The position numbers and the translations under genes are program-made. This document shows, piece by piece, positions 6,801 to 14,161 of a stretch of 14,897 bases of DNA. The notes under the pieces were generated by a model. The model did no database searches and was not told the DNA's origin. It saw only the letters and a program-made list of their open reading frames with translations. Positions within the stretch are counted from its first letter, which is position 1. Every line of letters starts with the position of its first letter. Location of the stretch: assembly GCA_049587975.1 (NCBI GenBank), contig JBAVEY010000034.1, forward strand, positions 1 through 14,897, read 5' to 3'. The stretch is from DASSJM01 sp049587975 (GTDB taxonomy: Bacteria > Actinomycetota > UBA4738 > HRBIN12).

Positions 6801-7693
6801 GTGCCGAGGCAGGACGCGCGAACGCGGTTCGTCGAGGGCGACGGGGTCCGCCTCAGCGTCCGCGAGTGGGCGGGAGGCCGCCGCGATGCGCTCCTGGTTC
6901 ACGGGCTCGCGTCGACCTCCCACATCTGGGACCTCGTTGCTCCGCGCCTGGCCCGCCTGGGCCTGCGGGTGGTCGCCTACGACCAGCGCGGGCACGGCGT
7001 GTCCGCGAAGCCTTCGTCCGGGTACGGGTTCGATCGAACGGCGGCGGATGCGACCGCCGTGATCCGCGCGACGCACCTCCGCCGACCCATCGTGGTAGGG
7101 CACTCGTGGGGTGCCAACGTCGCGCTCGAGATCGCCGTCCGCCGACCCCGGCTGGTCGCTGGGGCCCTGCTGCTGGACGGGGGGTTCGGCTCGATGCGAG
7201 ATGGTTCGATTGGAGGACCGCGAAACGGGAGCTCGCGCCTCCTTCGTTCGAGACGATCACGGTCGATACGTTCCTCACACGCATCCGTAGCATGCTTGGG
7301 CGATCGGTCCCGGTCACGCCGGCGCTGGAGTCGGTCTTCCTCTCTCTCGTGCGCGTCGATCGCGAGGGGAGGATCCGTCCGCTCCTGTCGCGCGCGAACC
7401 ATCTCAAGATCCTGCACGCGCTGTGGGCACAGGACACCGCCGAGCTCCTCCGACGGGTTCGCGTGCCAACGCTGATCCTCGCCACGCGAACCTCCCCGGC
7501 CGAACCCGACGCGACCGGCTTCGTTCGTGCCAAGCAGGCCGCGGCGCGATCGGTCCGAACGATCGGAGCGCCGGTGTCCTTCGGCTGGATCGAGGGGGTC
7601 CACGATGTGCCGCTCCAGCGACCGGAGGCCGTCGCCCGCCGCATCGCGCGGTTCTCGCAGACGGCCTCCCGCGTTCGCCGCCGGCCCTCGTAG
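6801..7693 (+). pseudogene. Alpha/beta hydrolase broken by a single-base frameshift near 7179-7184
   Basis: Two open frames together make one alpha/beta hydrolase. The first (from GTG 6801) has the oxyanion HG at residues 34-35 (LLVHGLAS), YDQRGHG at 60-66 and the nucleophile elbow VGHSWGAN with Ser102. It loses family character after LLLDGG. The second, in another frame from about 7185, continues with LDARWFDWRTAKRELAPP and ends with a plausible catalytic His in WIEGVHDVPL. The break falls at a run of six G (7179-7184). Adding one G gives LLLDGGVRLDARWFDW and a clean 297-residue protein, so one base is missing. This may be a sequencing or assembly error at the homopolymer, or a true inactivating mutation. 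The substrate is unknown. The stop at 7691 overlaps the presumed promoter of the next gene. Confidence 0.75.
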
Positions 7694-7696
7694 GAT
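7691..7696 (+). promoter_or_regulatory. Candidate -10 box of a leaderless promoter for the small membrane protein
   Basis: TAGGAT, a common actinobacterial -10 hexamer, is followed by exactly 6 nt and the GTG at 7703. Its first three bases are the stop codon of the hydrolase. The same bases could alternatively serve as a weak ribosome binding site (AGGATGG). Confidence 0.35.
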
Positions 7697-7702
7697 GGTT
7701 CC

Positions 7703-7975
7703 GTGGCCGTGTTCCTGCTGATCTTGCTGGTGCTCGCCGCCGCGGCCGGCGTCCTCGGGGCGGTGCTGAAGGTGACCCTCGTGATCGTGCTCTCGCTGAT
7801 CCTGTCGATCGTGCTGCTGGCGTGGATCGGCACCTGGTACGCGAGGAGACGGTGGCGCGCCCTCCAGCGCGACTTCGAGGTTCGTGTCGACCAGGACCGC
7901 CGACGCCGAGAGGCCTACGACGTCGGCTCGGAACCGCAACAAGGCCCGCCCCGGCGCCTCGGCGACGGTCGCTAG
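7703..7975 (+). CDS. Small two-helix membrane protein, function unknown
   Basis: A 90-residue protein with a hydrophobic N-terminal half and a charged tail. Two membrane segments are likely, about residues 2-22 and 24-46, separated only by Lys23. It ends in a cytoplasmic tail rich in Arg and Asp (RRRWRALQRDF...DQDRRRREAY) that is probably helical. I do not recognise a specific family. The composition of leucine/valine helices followed by a basic amphipathic stretch is real-protein-like, and the frame fits neatly between its neighbours. The GTG at 7703 follows the hydrolase stop by 9 nt and the AlkD-type gene begins 25 nt after its stop, so the three may be co-transcribed. Confidence 0.6.
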   Translation: MAVFLLILLVLAAAAGVLGAVLKVTLVIVLSLILSIVLLAWIGTWYARRRWRALQRDFEVRVDQDRRRREAYDVGSEPQQGPPRRLGDGR

Positions 7976-8000
7976 GGGATCGACGCCGGCCCGTCCGCGG

Positions 8001-8693
8001 ATGACGGCGGCCGATCGCGCGCGCGAGGTCCTTCGGACCCTCGAGGGGATGGGCGATCGCGCTCGACTCGAGGGCATGGCGCGGTACGGGATCGACACCC
8101 GGCACGCCGTGGGCGTCACGGTCACCGAGCTGCGGCGCGTCGCGCGAGACCTCGGGCGGGACCACGAGCTCGCGGCTGTGCTGTGGGCCTCGGGCGTCCA
8201 CGAGGCGCGCATCCTCGCATCGCTCGTCGACGAGCCCTCGCGCGTGGCAGACCCTCAGATGGAGGCGTGGGTGGCCGACCTGGACTCGTGGGACGTGTGC
8301 GACCAGGTGTGCGCAAACCTGTTCGACCGGACACCGTTCGCCCTGGACAAGGCGCTCGAGTGGAGCGCCCGTGGGCCCGAGTTCGAGAAGCGCGCGGGGT
8401 TCGCGCTCATGGCGTGCGCGGCCGTTCATCGCAAGGACCTGTCCGACGACGCCTTCGCCTCGTTGCTCCCGGCGATCCGCGAACAGGCCACCGACGAGCG
8501 GAACTACGTCAAGAAAGCGATCTCCTGGGCCCTTCGGCAGATCGGCAAGCGCAGCGTCGCGCTGAACGCCGAGGCGATCCGGACCGCCGACCAGATCGCC
8601 GAGATGGATGGGCGGGCCGCGACGTGGATCGCTCGAGACGTCCTGCGTGAGCTGCGGAGCGACGCCGTCCAGGCCCGCCTGCGGAGAGGCTGA
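8001..8693 (+). CDS. AlkD-type DNA alkylation repair protein (3-methyladenine/7-methylguanine glycosylase)
   Basis: A 230-residue all-helical HEAT-like-repeat protein, the usual AlkD length. Key residues match the family: Trp97 and Asp101 in SWDVCDQV, with the four-residue spacing of the known catalytic Trp-Asp pair, and Trp176 in YVKKAISWALRQIG, equivalent to the third DNA-contacting Trp. RHAVGVTVTELRRVAR near residue 40 is also typical of the N-terminal repeats. The protein would remove positively charged alkylated bases from DNA in base-excision repair. ATG 8001 is chosen because family similarity begins about there; the open frame extends upstream to 7884 but overlaps the small membrane protein. 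No strong ribosome binding site is visible. Its stop lies 1 nt from the stop of the convergent oxidoreductase gene. Confidence 0.87.
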   Translation: MTAADRAREVLRTLEGMGDRARLEGMARYGIDTRHAVGVTVTELRRVARDLGRDHELAAVLWASGVHEARILASLVDEPSRVADPQMEAWVADLDSWDVCDQVCANLFDRTPFALDKALEWSARGPEFEKRAGFALMACAAVHRKDLSDDAFASLLPAIREQATDERNYVKKAISWALRQIGKRSVALNAEAIRTADQIAEMDGRAATWIARDVLRELRSDAVQARLRRG

Positions 8694-8694
8694 A

Positions 8695-9630
8695 CTACAG
8701 CTCCAGGAGCGCCGGCGCGAGCTCGCGCAGCTGCGGCAGGCACGGGTCGAGCTCGTCCTCGGCCACGACCTGGACGCAGACGTGGTCGGCGCCCGCCTCG
8801 AGGTGCTGACGGATGCGGAGCGCCACCCGGTCGACGTCGCCCCAGGCGATCACGGCGTCGATCAGCGCGTCGCTGCCCTGGCCCGCTACGTCGGCATCGG
8901 TCCAGCCCACGCGCTTCAGGTTCCGCGCGTAGTTCTCGGTCTGCAGGTAGTCCAGGGCGAACCCACGAGCCACGCGACGGGCCTGCGACGGATCGCTCTC
9001 GAGCACGACCGTCTGCTCGACCGCGAGCACCGGGCCCGGCCCGAGCCGCTGCCTCGCGAACGCGGTGTGCTCCACCGGAACGAAGTACGGGTGGACGCCG
9101 TGCGCACGTTCGGCGGCGAGCTCGAGCATCCGCGGGCCGAGCGCCGCGAGGATCAGGCGGGGGCTCGTCTCCGGCTCGGGGGCGGACGAGGACGCTCGGT
9201 CCATCGCGTCCAGGTACGCGCGCATCGCCGAGTACGGCCGTTCGTAGCTCCCGCCTCGGCGGGCGACCGAGCCGGCGTGGCTCACCCCGATCCCGAGGAC
9301 GAACCGGCCAGGGTACGCGTCCGAGAGCATCCGCCACCCGTTGGCCATCGCGCTGGGATCCCGTGCCCAGATGTTCGCGATGCCGCTCGCGACCACCACC
9401 CGCTCGGTGCTCGAGAGGATCCATGCGGCATGACCGAAGACCTCCCGGCTCTCCACGGCCTCGGGGACCCAGATCGCCCCGTAGCCGAGCGACTCGATCT
9501 CGGCGACGGCCTCCCGCTCCTCGGCCGCCGGGAGGGACTCGAGCGCGAAGCTCCAGACGCCGACCCGACCGAGCCGCTCACGCAGCTCGTCACGCTCCTG
9601 ACGGAGCTCCGGACCCTGCGGCTCCTCCAT
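8695..9630 (-). CDS. LLM-class flavin-dependent oxidoreductase, probably F420-dependent (MSMEG_4141-like)
   Basis: A 311-residue luciferase-like (TIM-barrel) oxidoreductase. The N-terminal region GRVGVWSFALESLPAAEERE and the following IESLGYGAIWVPEAV, then VASGIANIWARDP and YPGRFVLGIGVSHA, match the pattern I associate with the actinobacterial F420-dependent LLM subfamily typified by MSMEG_4141. Use of F420 rather than FMN is inferred from that subfamily and not visible directly. The substrate is unknown. ATG 9630 is preferred over an upstream TTG (9648) because the latter abuts the terminator hairpin. TAGGGT ends 8 nt before the ATG, suggesting a leaderless start. The gene follows the MMPL exporter on the same strand but is separated from it by a strong hairpin, so it is probably its own unit. 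It converges with the AlkD-type gene. Confidence 0.85.
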   Translation of the reverse strand: MEEPQGPELRQERDELRERLGRVGVWSFALESLPAAEEREAVAEIESLGYGAIWVPEAVESREVFGHAAWILSSTERVVVASGIANIWARDPSAMANGWRMLSDAYPGRFVLGIGVSHAGSVARRGGSYERPYSAMRAYLDAMDRASSSAPEPETSPRLILAALGPRMLELAAERAHGVHPYFVPVEHTAFARQRLGPGPVLAVEQTVVLESDPSQARRVARGFALDYLQTENYARNLKRVGWTDADVAGQGSDALIDAVIAWGDVDRVALRIRQHLEAGADHVCVQVVAEDELDPCLPQLRELAPALLEL

Positions 9631-9638
9631 GGCGCCGG

Positions 9639-9644
9639 ACCCTA
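9639..9644 (-). promoter_or_regulatory. Candidate -10 box of a leaderless promoter for the LLM oxidoreductase
   Basis: TAGGGT on the minus strand ends 8 nt before the ATG at 9630 and begins just after the hairpin terminator. A new promoter here is needed if the terminator is efficient. The -35 region would fall inside the hairpin and is not recognisable. Confidence 0.3.
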
Positions 9645-9650
9645 TCAACG

Positions 9651-9682
9651 AGGAAGGGGCCTCCGCACGGAGGCCCCTTCTT
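9651..9682 (-). terminator. Hairpin terminator downstream of the MMPL exporter
   Basis: Two perfect 13-bp arms, 9653-9665 and 9668-9680 (GAAGGGGCCTCCG and its complement), face each other across a 2-nt centre, giving about 12 stable G/C-rich pairs with a 4-nt loop. Extra A-T and G-T pairs at the base extend it to 9651-9682. It starts about 20 nt after the MMPL stop on the minus strand. It has no strong U-tract on that strand, which is usual in high-GC actinobacteria. It insulates the downstream oxidoreductase gene from exporter transcription. Confidence 0.8.
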
Positions 9683-9702
9683 CGCGTGGCGTCGTGCGTG
9701 GA

Positions 9703-12039
9703 TCAGCCGTCGTCCCTGGCCCCCACGGGTTCGGCCTGGGGGAGCAACACGGGCTCCGGCTCCTCGCCGGCACCCTCGACGTTCAGCTTCGGCAGCCACT
9801 GGAGCCAGCCCGGGAGGTACCAGTTGCGGTCGCCGAGCAGCTTCATCGCCGACGGGACGAGGATGGATCGGACGATCGTGGCGTCGATCAGGACGGCGAT
9901 CGCGAGCCCGAACCCCATCTCCTCGAGCGGGGTCAACCGTCCGGCCGCGAACCCGGCGAAGACGGCGACCATGATGATGGCGGCCCCGGTGATGATCCCA
10001 CCCGTCGTCCGCAGGCCGTACGCGACGGCCTCGGCGTTGTCCCGAGACTTGTCGTACTCCTCCCGGATCCGGGTGAGGAGGAACACATGGTAGTCCATCG
10101 ACAGCCCGAACAGGATGGAGAACAGGAACAGTGGCAGCCATGCCTCGATCGCATCGACCTGCTGGAACCCGAACGCGTCCGCGATCGTCTTGCCGAACGC
10201 CGGACCTCCCTTCTGGAAGACCAGCACGATCGCGCCGTACGCGGCTCCGACCGACAGCAGGTTCATCACGATCGCCTTCGCCGGCACCACCAACGAGCGG
10301 AACACGATCGTGAGCAGGATGAACGACAGCCCGAGCACGATCACGAAGATGATCGGCGTGTACTCGCTCGACACGTCGAAGAAGTCCGTGACGAAGGCGG
10401 TGTCACCGCCGACGAGCACCCGGACGCCCGTCCCGCCGAAGGCCTCCGGGATATAGGTCCCCCGGAGATCGCGGATCGCTTGGACGGCGGCCTCGCTCTG
10501 GGCATCCGTCGCGGCACCGGCGAGCGGGATGTCGATCACGGTGACGCTCCCGTCCTCGCTCACACGCGGCTCCGGGGGCGTGCCCAGGTGTGGGTCGTCG
10601 GCGATCTGGGCGGACAACGCATCGATCCCCTGCTGGACCTGTGGGTCGCTCGGGTTGCCGAGGATCACGACCTGCGCCGGCGAGTTCGCTCCGGCCTTCG
10701 GGAAGTACTCCACGAGCGCCAGGAACGCCTGCTTCGTCTGGACGTCGTCCGGAAGGGTCGTGATGCCGGACAGGCCCTGCTTGATCCCGCGACCGTTGTC
10801 CTCGGGGTGGGCCTGGAGCCAGAACGGCAGGGACAGGACGATCAGGAAGCTGGCCGAGAGCACCAGGCTGAGCACTGGACGGGCCATGACGGCCCGGCTG
10901 GCGCGGTCCCAGAACCCGCCGGGGCGGCCGTGCTCGACGTCCCCGCGCTTGCGACCGAGGATCCGGCCGGCGTTGACCTTGTCCCCGAGCAGCGAGAGGA
11001 CGGCGGGGAGCAGCGTCATCGAAGCGGCGACCGAGACCGCCACCACGATGATCGCGCCGCCGGCGAGCCCGCGGAAGATCGTGGTCGGCACGAGCAGCAT
11101 GCCCGAGAGCGCCAGGACCACGGTCAGGCCGCTGAAGAACACGGCCCGGTTGGCCGTCGCGCCGGACCTGCCGATCGCCTCCAGCTTCTCCTTCCCGTGC
11201 TGCCGTTCCTCGCGGTAGCGCGACACGATGAACAAGGAGTAGTCGATCCCGACCGCGAGACCCATCATCGAGATCAGGTTCGGGGCGAAGAACGTGAACT
11301 TCCACAGCTGACCGATGACACCCACGATGCCGAGCGTCACGGCGATCGAGAAGACACCCATCACGATCGGCGTGATGCCGGCGACGAGCGAGCCGAACAC
11401 GACGACCAGGACGATGATCGCGGCGACGATCCCGATGGACTCGCCGAACCGCAGGTCCTCCTCGGAGATCCTCTTGAAGTCCTCCGTCGACGTGGCCTCG
11501 CCCAGGATGTAGGCGTGCACGTCGCCCGTGGTCGCCTCCTCGCGGATGGTCTCGAGGTCGGCGGCGTTCTCGGCCGCCGTGTCGATGTCGCCCGCCATCA
11601 CCATCGTGAACAGGACCGCCCGGCCGTCCTCGGAGGGGATGGGCCCGAAGGGCGCCGTCTGCGGGTCCTGCGCCGCCTGCTCGGGCAGCGGGAAGGCGGG
11701 CGGGACGTACGTGACGACGTCGGGACCGAGGGCATTCAGGTCGCTGAGGACGGCGTTCACGTCCTGCACGAACGCCGGATCCTGCGTCGCACCCTCGCCG
11801 GAGCCGGCGATCACCCAGGTCTCGGTCACGACGTCCTGCTCCAAGCGCCGCTGCTCCAAGATCTGCTGGGCCTGCTTGGCCTCGGGCGTGTTCGTGAAGT
11901 CGAAGTCGGTCGTGAGGACCGGCCCGAGAAGGGCCGAGGCGGACCAACCCGCCAGCACGAAGATCACGAACCACACGCCCACCGTGCGCCACGGGTGCCT
12001 GCTACTCGCCCGCGCGATGGATTCCGGATTGAGCCTCAT
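9703..12039 (-). CDS. MMPL/RND-superfamily membrane transporter
   Basis: A protein of 778 residues with the two-fold MMPL architecture. An N-terminal helix (residues about 17-38) precedes a large extracytoplasmic domain, then a block of about five membrane helices from roughly 200 to 350. A second extracytoplasmic domain follows and then a second helix block from about 563 onward. Each block has the proton-relay motif: GLAVGIDYSLFIVSRYREE (Asp at about 266) and FGLSMDYHVFLLTRIREEY (Asp at about 649). It would use the proton gradient to export lipids or hydrophobic drugs; the substrate is unknown. ATG 12039 is preferred to GTG 12054 because GAGGGGG lies 6-7 nt upstream of it. A near-consensus promoter, TTGACA-N16-TATACT, lies at 12137-12164 within a repeat-rich operator shared with the divergent TetR gene. 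The hairpin at 9651-9682 ends the transcript. Confidence 0.9.
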   Translation of the reverse strand: MRLNPESIARASSRHPWRTVGVWFVIFVLAGWSASALLGPVLTTDFDFTNTPEAKQAQQILEQRRLEQDVVTETWVIAGSGEGATQDPAFVQDVNAVLSDLNALGPDVVTYVPPAFPLPEQAAQDPQTAPFGPIPSEDGRAVLFTMVMAGDIDTAAENAADLETIREEATTGDVHAYILGEATSTEDFKRISEEDLRFGESIGIVAAIIVLVVVFGSLVAGITPIVMGVFSIAVTLGIVGVIGQLWKFTFFAPNLISMMGLAVGIDYSLFIVSRYREERQHGKEKLEAIGRSGATANRAVFFSGLTVVLALSGMLLVPTTIFRGLAGGAIIVVAVSVAASMTLLPAVLSLLGDKVNAGRILGRKRGDVEHGRPGGFWDRASRAVMARPVLSLVLSASFLIVLSLPFWLQAHPEDNGRGIKQGLSGITTLPDDVQTKQAFLALVEYFPKAGANSPAQVVILGNPSDPQVQQGIDALSAQIADDPHLGTPPEPRVSEDGSVTVIDIPLAGAATDAQSEAAVQAIRDLRGTYIPEAFGGTGVRVLVGGDTAFVTDFFDVSSEYTPIIFVIVLGLSFILLTIVFRSLVVPAKAIVMNLLSVGAAYGAIVLVFQKGGPAFGKTIADAFGFQQVDAIEAWLPLFLFSILFGLSMDYHVFLLTRIREEYDKSRDNAEAVAYGLRTTGGIITGAAIIMVAVFAGFAAGRLTPLEEMGFGLAIAVLIDATIVRSILVPSAMKLLGDRNWYLPGWLQWLPKLNVEGAGEEPEPVLLPQAEPVGARDDG

Positions 12040-12109
12040 CCTCGTCCCCCTCACCGCTCGTGTCAGCCCCGGTCCCAGGTCATCGCTCCTGGGGATTGCT
12101 TCCGGCCGA

Positions 12110-12157
12110 CTTACACCATATGCTTACATCGTATGGAGTATAGGAATACGATGTAAG
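12110..12157. promoter_or_regulatory. Three-half-site operator between the MMPL and TetR genes
   Basis: A perfect 12-bp inverted repeat, CTTACATCGTAT (12123-12134) and ATACGATGTAAG (12146-12157), is separated by 11 nt. A third related half-site, CTTACACCATATG (12110-12122), stands directly before the left arm as a tandem direct repeat (11/13 identical to 12123-12135). The right arm fills the -35/-10 spacer of the MMPL promoter and the left arm lies just downstream of its -10 box. This is a classic place for TetR-family autoregulation and control of the target gene. Confidence 0.75.
12124..12152 (+). promoter_or_regulatory. Candidate promoter for the TetR gene
   Basis: TTACAT (12124-12129) and TACGAT (12147-12152) are separated by 17 nt and would initiate near 12159, leaving a leader of about 67 nt. 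The two boxes are parts of the operator arms, so the regulator would repress its own synthesis. The hexamers are moderate matches. Confidence 0.4.
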
Positions 12158-12164
12158 GTGTCAA
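12137..12164 (-). promoter_or_regulatory. Strong promoter for the MMPL exporter
   Basis: On the minus strand TTGACA (12164-12159) is followed by a 16-nt spacer and TATACT (12142-12137), close to the housekeeping sigma consensus. It stands out in this GC-rich window. Initiation is expected near 12130, inside the left operator arm. Confidence 0.7.
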
Positions 12165-12225
12165 CCCAGGGAACACGAAGTTGTTTCCCGAACCGGGAAG
12201 ATTCCCTCATGGATATGGACGGTGG

Positions 12226-12909
12226 ATGAACGTGCGAACCAGATCGGACGTGACCGAGGAAGCCCCCGGCCGCGAGCGGCTCAGCCGAGATCGGATCGTC
12301 GAGGCGGCCCTGCGCGTGATGGACGAGGAGGGGCTCGAGGCCGTCACGATGCGACGCATCGGTCGCGAGCTCGGGGTCGAGGCGATGTCGCTGTACAACC
12401 ACGTCGAGGACAAGGATCACATCCTCGAAGGGGTCACCGAGCGCGTGATGAACGAATTCGAGTTCCCGACCCGCACCGACGACTGGGCCGAGGATGCACG
12501 CGCGATGTCCCGTGAGTGGCGACGGCTCCTGAGCCTGCATCCGAGCGTGTGCCAGTTGCTGGCGGAACGGCACAAGCCGTTGGAGGGTCTCGCCACGTAT
12601 CGAGCGATGGACTCCGCGCTCGGGGTGCTGCGTCGTGCGGGTCTGTCCGTTCGCGACGCCGCGCAGGCGTTCAACGCGCTCGGCGGCTACATCCTCGGGT
12701 TCGTGATGATGGAGCAGGGATTGATGCTCGGGAACGACACCGACCACGCCCGCCAGCACGATCTCGCCTTCGACGCACTGCAGGGCTCCGGCCTCGTCAA
12801 CGTGATGGAGTGCTTCCCTCACTTCGCCGACTGCACGACGGACCAACAGTTCGACTTCGGCCTCGACCTCATGATCCGTGGGATCCGGGCCGGCGTCGGG
12901 GGGTCCTAG
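12226..12909 (+). CDS. TetR-family transcriptional repressor, divergent from the MMPL exporter
   Basis: A 227-residue TetR-family regulator. The N-terminal helix-turn-helix is clear: LSRDRIVEAALRVMDEEGLE, then VTMRRIGRELGVEAMSLYNHV at about 40-60, ending in the common EDKDHILEGV. The C-terminal half (LLSLHPSVCQLLAERH, FNALGGYILGFVMMEQG) resembles the tetracycline-repressor-type ligand domain, which binds a small molecule in a dimer. Its neighbour across a shared operator is an MMPL exporter, so it probably represses that exporter and itself until a substrate appears. ATG 12226 is used, but GTG 12232 has the better spaced GGTGG, and TTG 12181 is a less likely upstream option. The stop lies 8 nt from the stop of the convergent kbl gene. 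Its operator differs from the TGAACG-type sites, so it is not an obvious candidate regulator of the polyamine genes. Confidence 0.9.
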   Translation: MNVRTRSDVTEEAPGRERLSRDRIVEAALRVMDEEGLEAVTMRRIGRELGVEAMSLYNHVEDKDHILEGVTERVMNEFEFPTRTDDWAEDARAMSREWRRLLSLHPSVCQLLAERHKPLEGLATYRAMDSALGVLRRAGLSVRDAAQAFNALGGYILGFVMMEQGLMLGNDTDHARQHDLAFDALQGSGLVNVMECFPHFADCTTDQQFDFGLDLMIRGIRAGVGGS

Positions 12910-12917
12910 CCGACGCC

Positions 12918-14099
12918 TCAGCGCAGACCGAGCTCCGCCCCCACCCGTCCGAACACCTCGAGCGCGTCGACCAGATCCCGCTCCGTGTGGTCGGCCGTGA
13001 CGATCGTCCGGACCCGCGCCGAGCCCTTCGCGACCGTGGGGAACACGATCGCCGGACAGAACACGCCCTCCTCGAACAGCCGCCGCGCGAACACCTGCGT
13101 CCGCTCCTCGTCACCGGTGATGACCGGCGTGATCGGGGTCTCGCTCGCGCCCGTGTCGAACCCCAGGTCGTGCAGGCCGGCCTTGAAGGACCGCGTGTTC
13201 GCCCAGAGCCGGTCGATCCGTTCCGGCTCGTCCGCGATGATATCGAGGGCCTCGATGCAGGCCGCGACGGCGGCCGGCGGGGCGCTGGTCGAGAACAGAT
13301 AGGGACGACCCCGGTTCTGTAACCATTCGATGAGCTCGCGCGGGCCGGCGATGAAGCCCCCAAGCACGCCGATCGCCTTGGACAGGGTGCCGACCTGGAC
13401 GTCGACCCGCCCGTGGAGGCCGAAGTGATCCACGGTCCCGGCGCCCCCCTTCCCGAGCACCCCGGAGGCGTGTGCGTCGTCGATCATCATGATCGCCCCG
13501 TGCCGCTCGGCGACCTCCACGAGCGCCGGGAGCGGCGCGATGTCGCCGTCCATCGAGAACACGCCGTCGGTCACAAGGAGCTGGCGCCGATCGGCGGCCT
13601 TGCTCTCTTGCAGCAACCGGTCGGCGTGGTCCGCGTCCTTGTGCTCGAACACCTTGATCTCGGCTCGCGAGAGCCGGGCCCCGTCGATGATCGACGCGTG
13701 GTTCAACCGGTCGCTCACGATCACGTCCTGCTTGTCCAAGATCGCCGCGACGGTGCCGGCGTTGGCCGTGAAGCCCGACTGGAACATCAGGGCGTCCTCA
13801 GCGAGCTTGAACTCCGCGAACCGCCGCTCGAGCTCCCGATGAAGCGCCATCGACCCCGCGATCGTGCGGACCGCCCCCGTGCCGGCACCGAGCTCGAGCG
13901 CGGCTATGGACGCCGCGGCGTTCATCCGGGGATGGTTCGACAGGCCCAGGTAGTTGTTCGACGCGAGGTTGATGACGTCTCGGCCATCGAACCGCGCCCG
14001 AGCCCCCGTGGGCCCCTCCAGGGTCCTCGGGTGCAGCAGGAGCCCCTGCTCGTCGAGCTCGGCGAGCCGCTCCTTCAGGTAGTCGAGCGCACCGGACAT
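12918..14099 (-). CDS. kbl: Glycine C-acetyltransferase (2-amino-3-ketobutyrate CoA ligase)
   Basis: A PLP enzyme of 393 residues from the alpha-oxoamine synthase family. It converts 2-amino-3-oxobutyrate and CoA to glycine and acetyl-CoA, the second step of threonine breakdown. Visible residues are ASNNYLGLS at 46-54, the PLP-stacking His134 in RLNHASIIDG, Asp207/208 and His210 in IDDAHASG, and the Schiff-base Lys241 in VGTLSKAIG. Relatives such as 8-amino-7-oxononanoate synthase share these motifs. The choice of kbl rests on the overall match (GAGTGAVRTIAGSMALH, TDGVFSMDGDIAPL) and on the threonine dehydrogenase gene upstream on the same strand. ATG 14099 has GAGG 5 nt upstream. TAGCGT, 9 nt upstream, could be a -10 box. 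The usual tdh-kbl adjacency is interrupted here by an oppositely oriented gene. Confidence 0.88.
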   Translation of the reverse strand: MSGALDYLKERLAELDEQGLLLHPRTLEGPTGARARFDGRDVINLASNNYLGLSNHPRMNAAASIAALELGAGTGAVRTIAGSMALHRELERRFAEFKLAEDALMFQSGFTANAGTVAAILDKQDVIVSDRLNHASIIDGARLSRAEIKVFEHKDADHADRLLQESKAADRRQLLVTDGVFSMDGDIAPLPALVEVAERHGAIMMIDDAHASGVLGKGGAGTVDHFGLHGRVDVQVGTLSKAIGVLGGFIAGPRELIEWLQNRGRPYLFSTSAPPAAVAACIEALDIIADEPERIDRLWANTRSFKAGLHDLGFDTGASETPITPVITGDEERTQVFARRLFEEGVFCPAIVFPTVAKGSARVRTIVTADHTERDLVDALEVFGRVGAELGLR

Positions 14100-14161
14100 C
14101 GCGACCTCACGCTATCGCATTACGCTGTCCCGACCGGTTCGGCCGACCGACTGGGGGCGTG

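Noticed and set aside
7884..8000. A longer start for the AlkD-type protein
   Set aside because: The extra 39 residues overlap the small membrane protein and have low-complexity Arg/Pro/Ala content; family similarity begins near ATG 8001.
8608..12156. A plus-strand open frame of more than 1,100 codons
   Set aside because: It is antisense to the oxidoreductase and the MMPL exporter, rich in Arg, Asp and His with no domain character, and is a by-product of high GC content.
12227..12240. TGAACGTGCGAACC at the TetR gene start as a fourth operator
   Set aside because: Only the left half-site matches and it overlaps the start codon, unlike the consistent upstream spacing of the other three.
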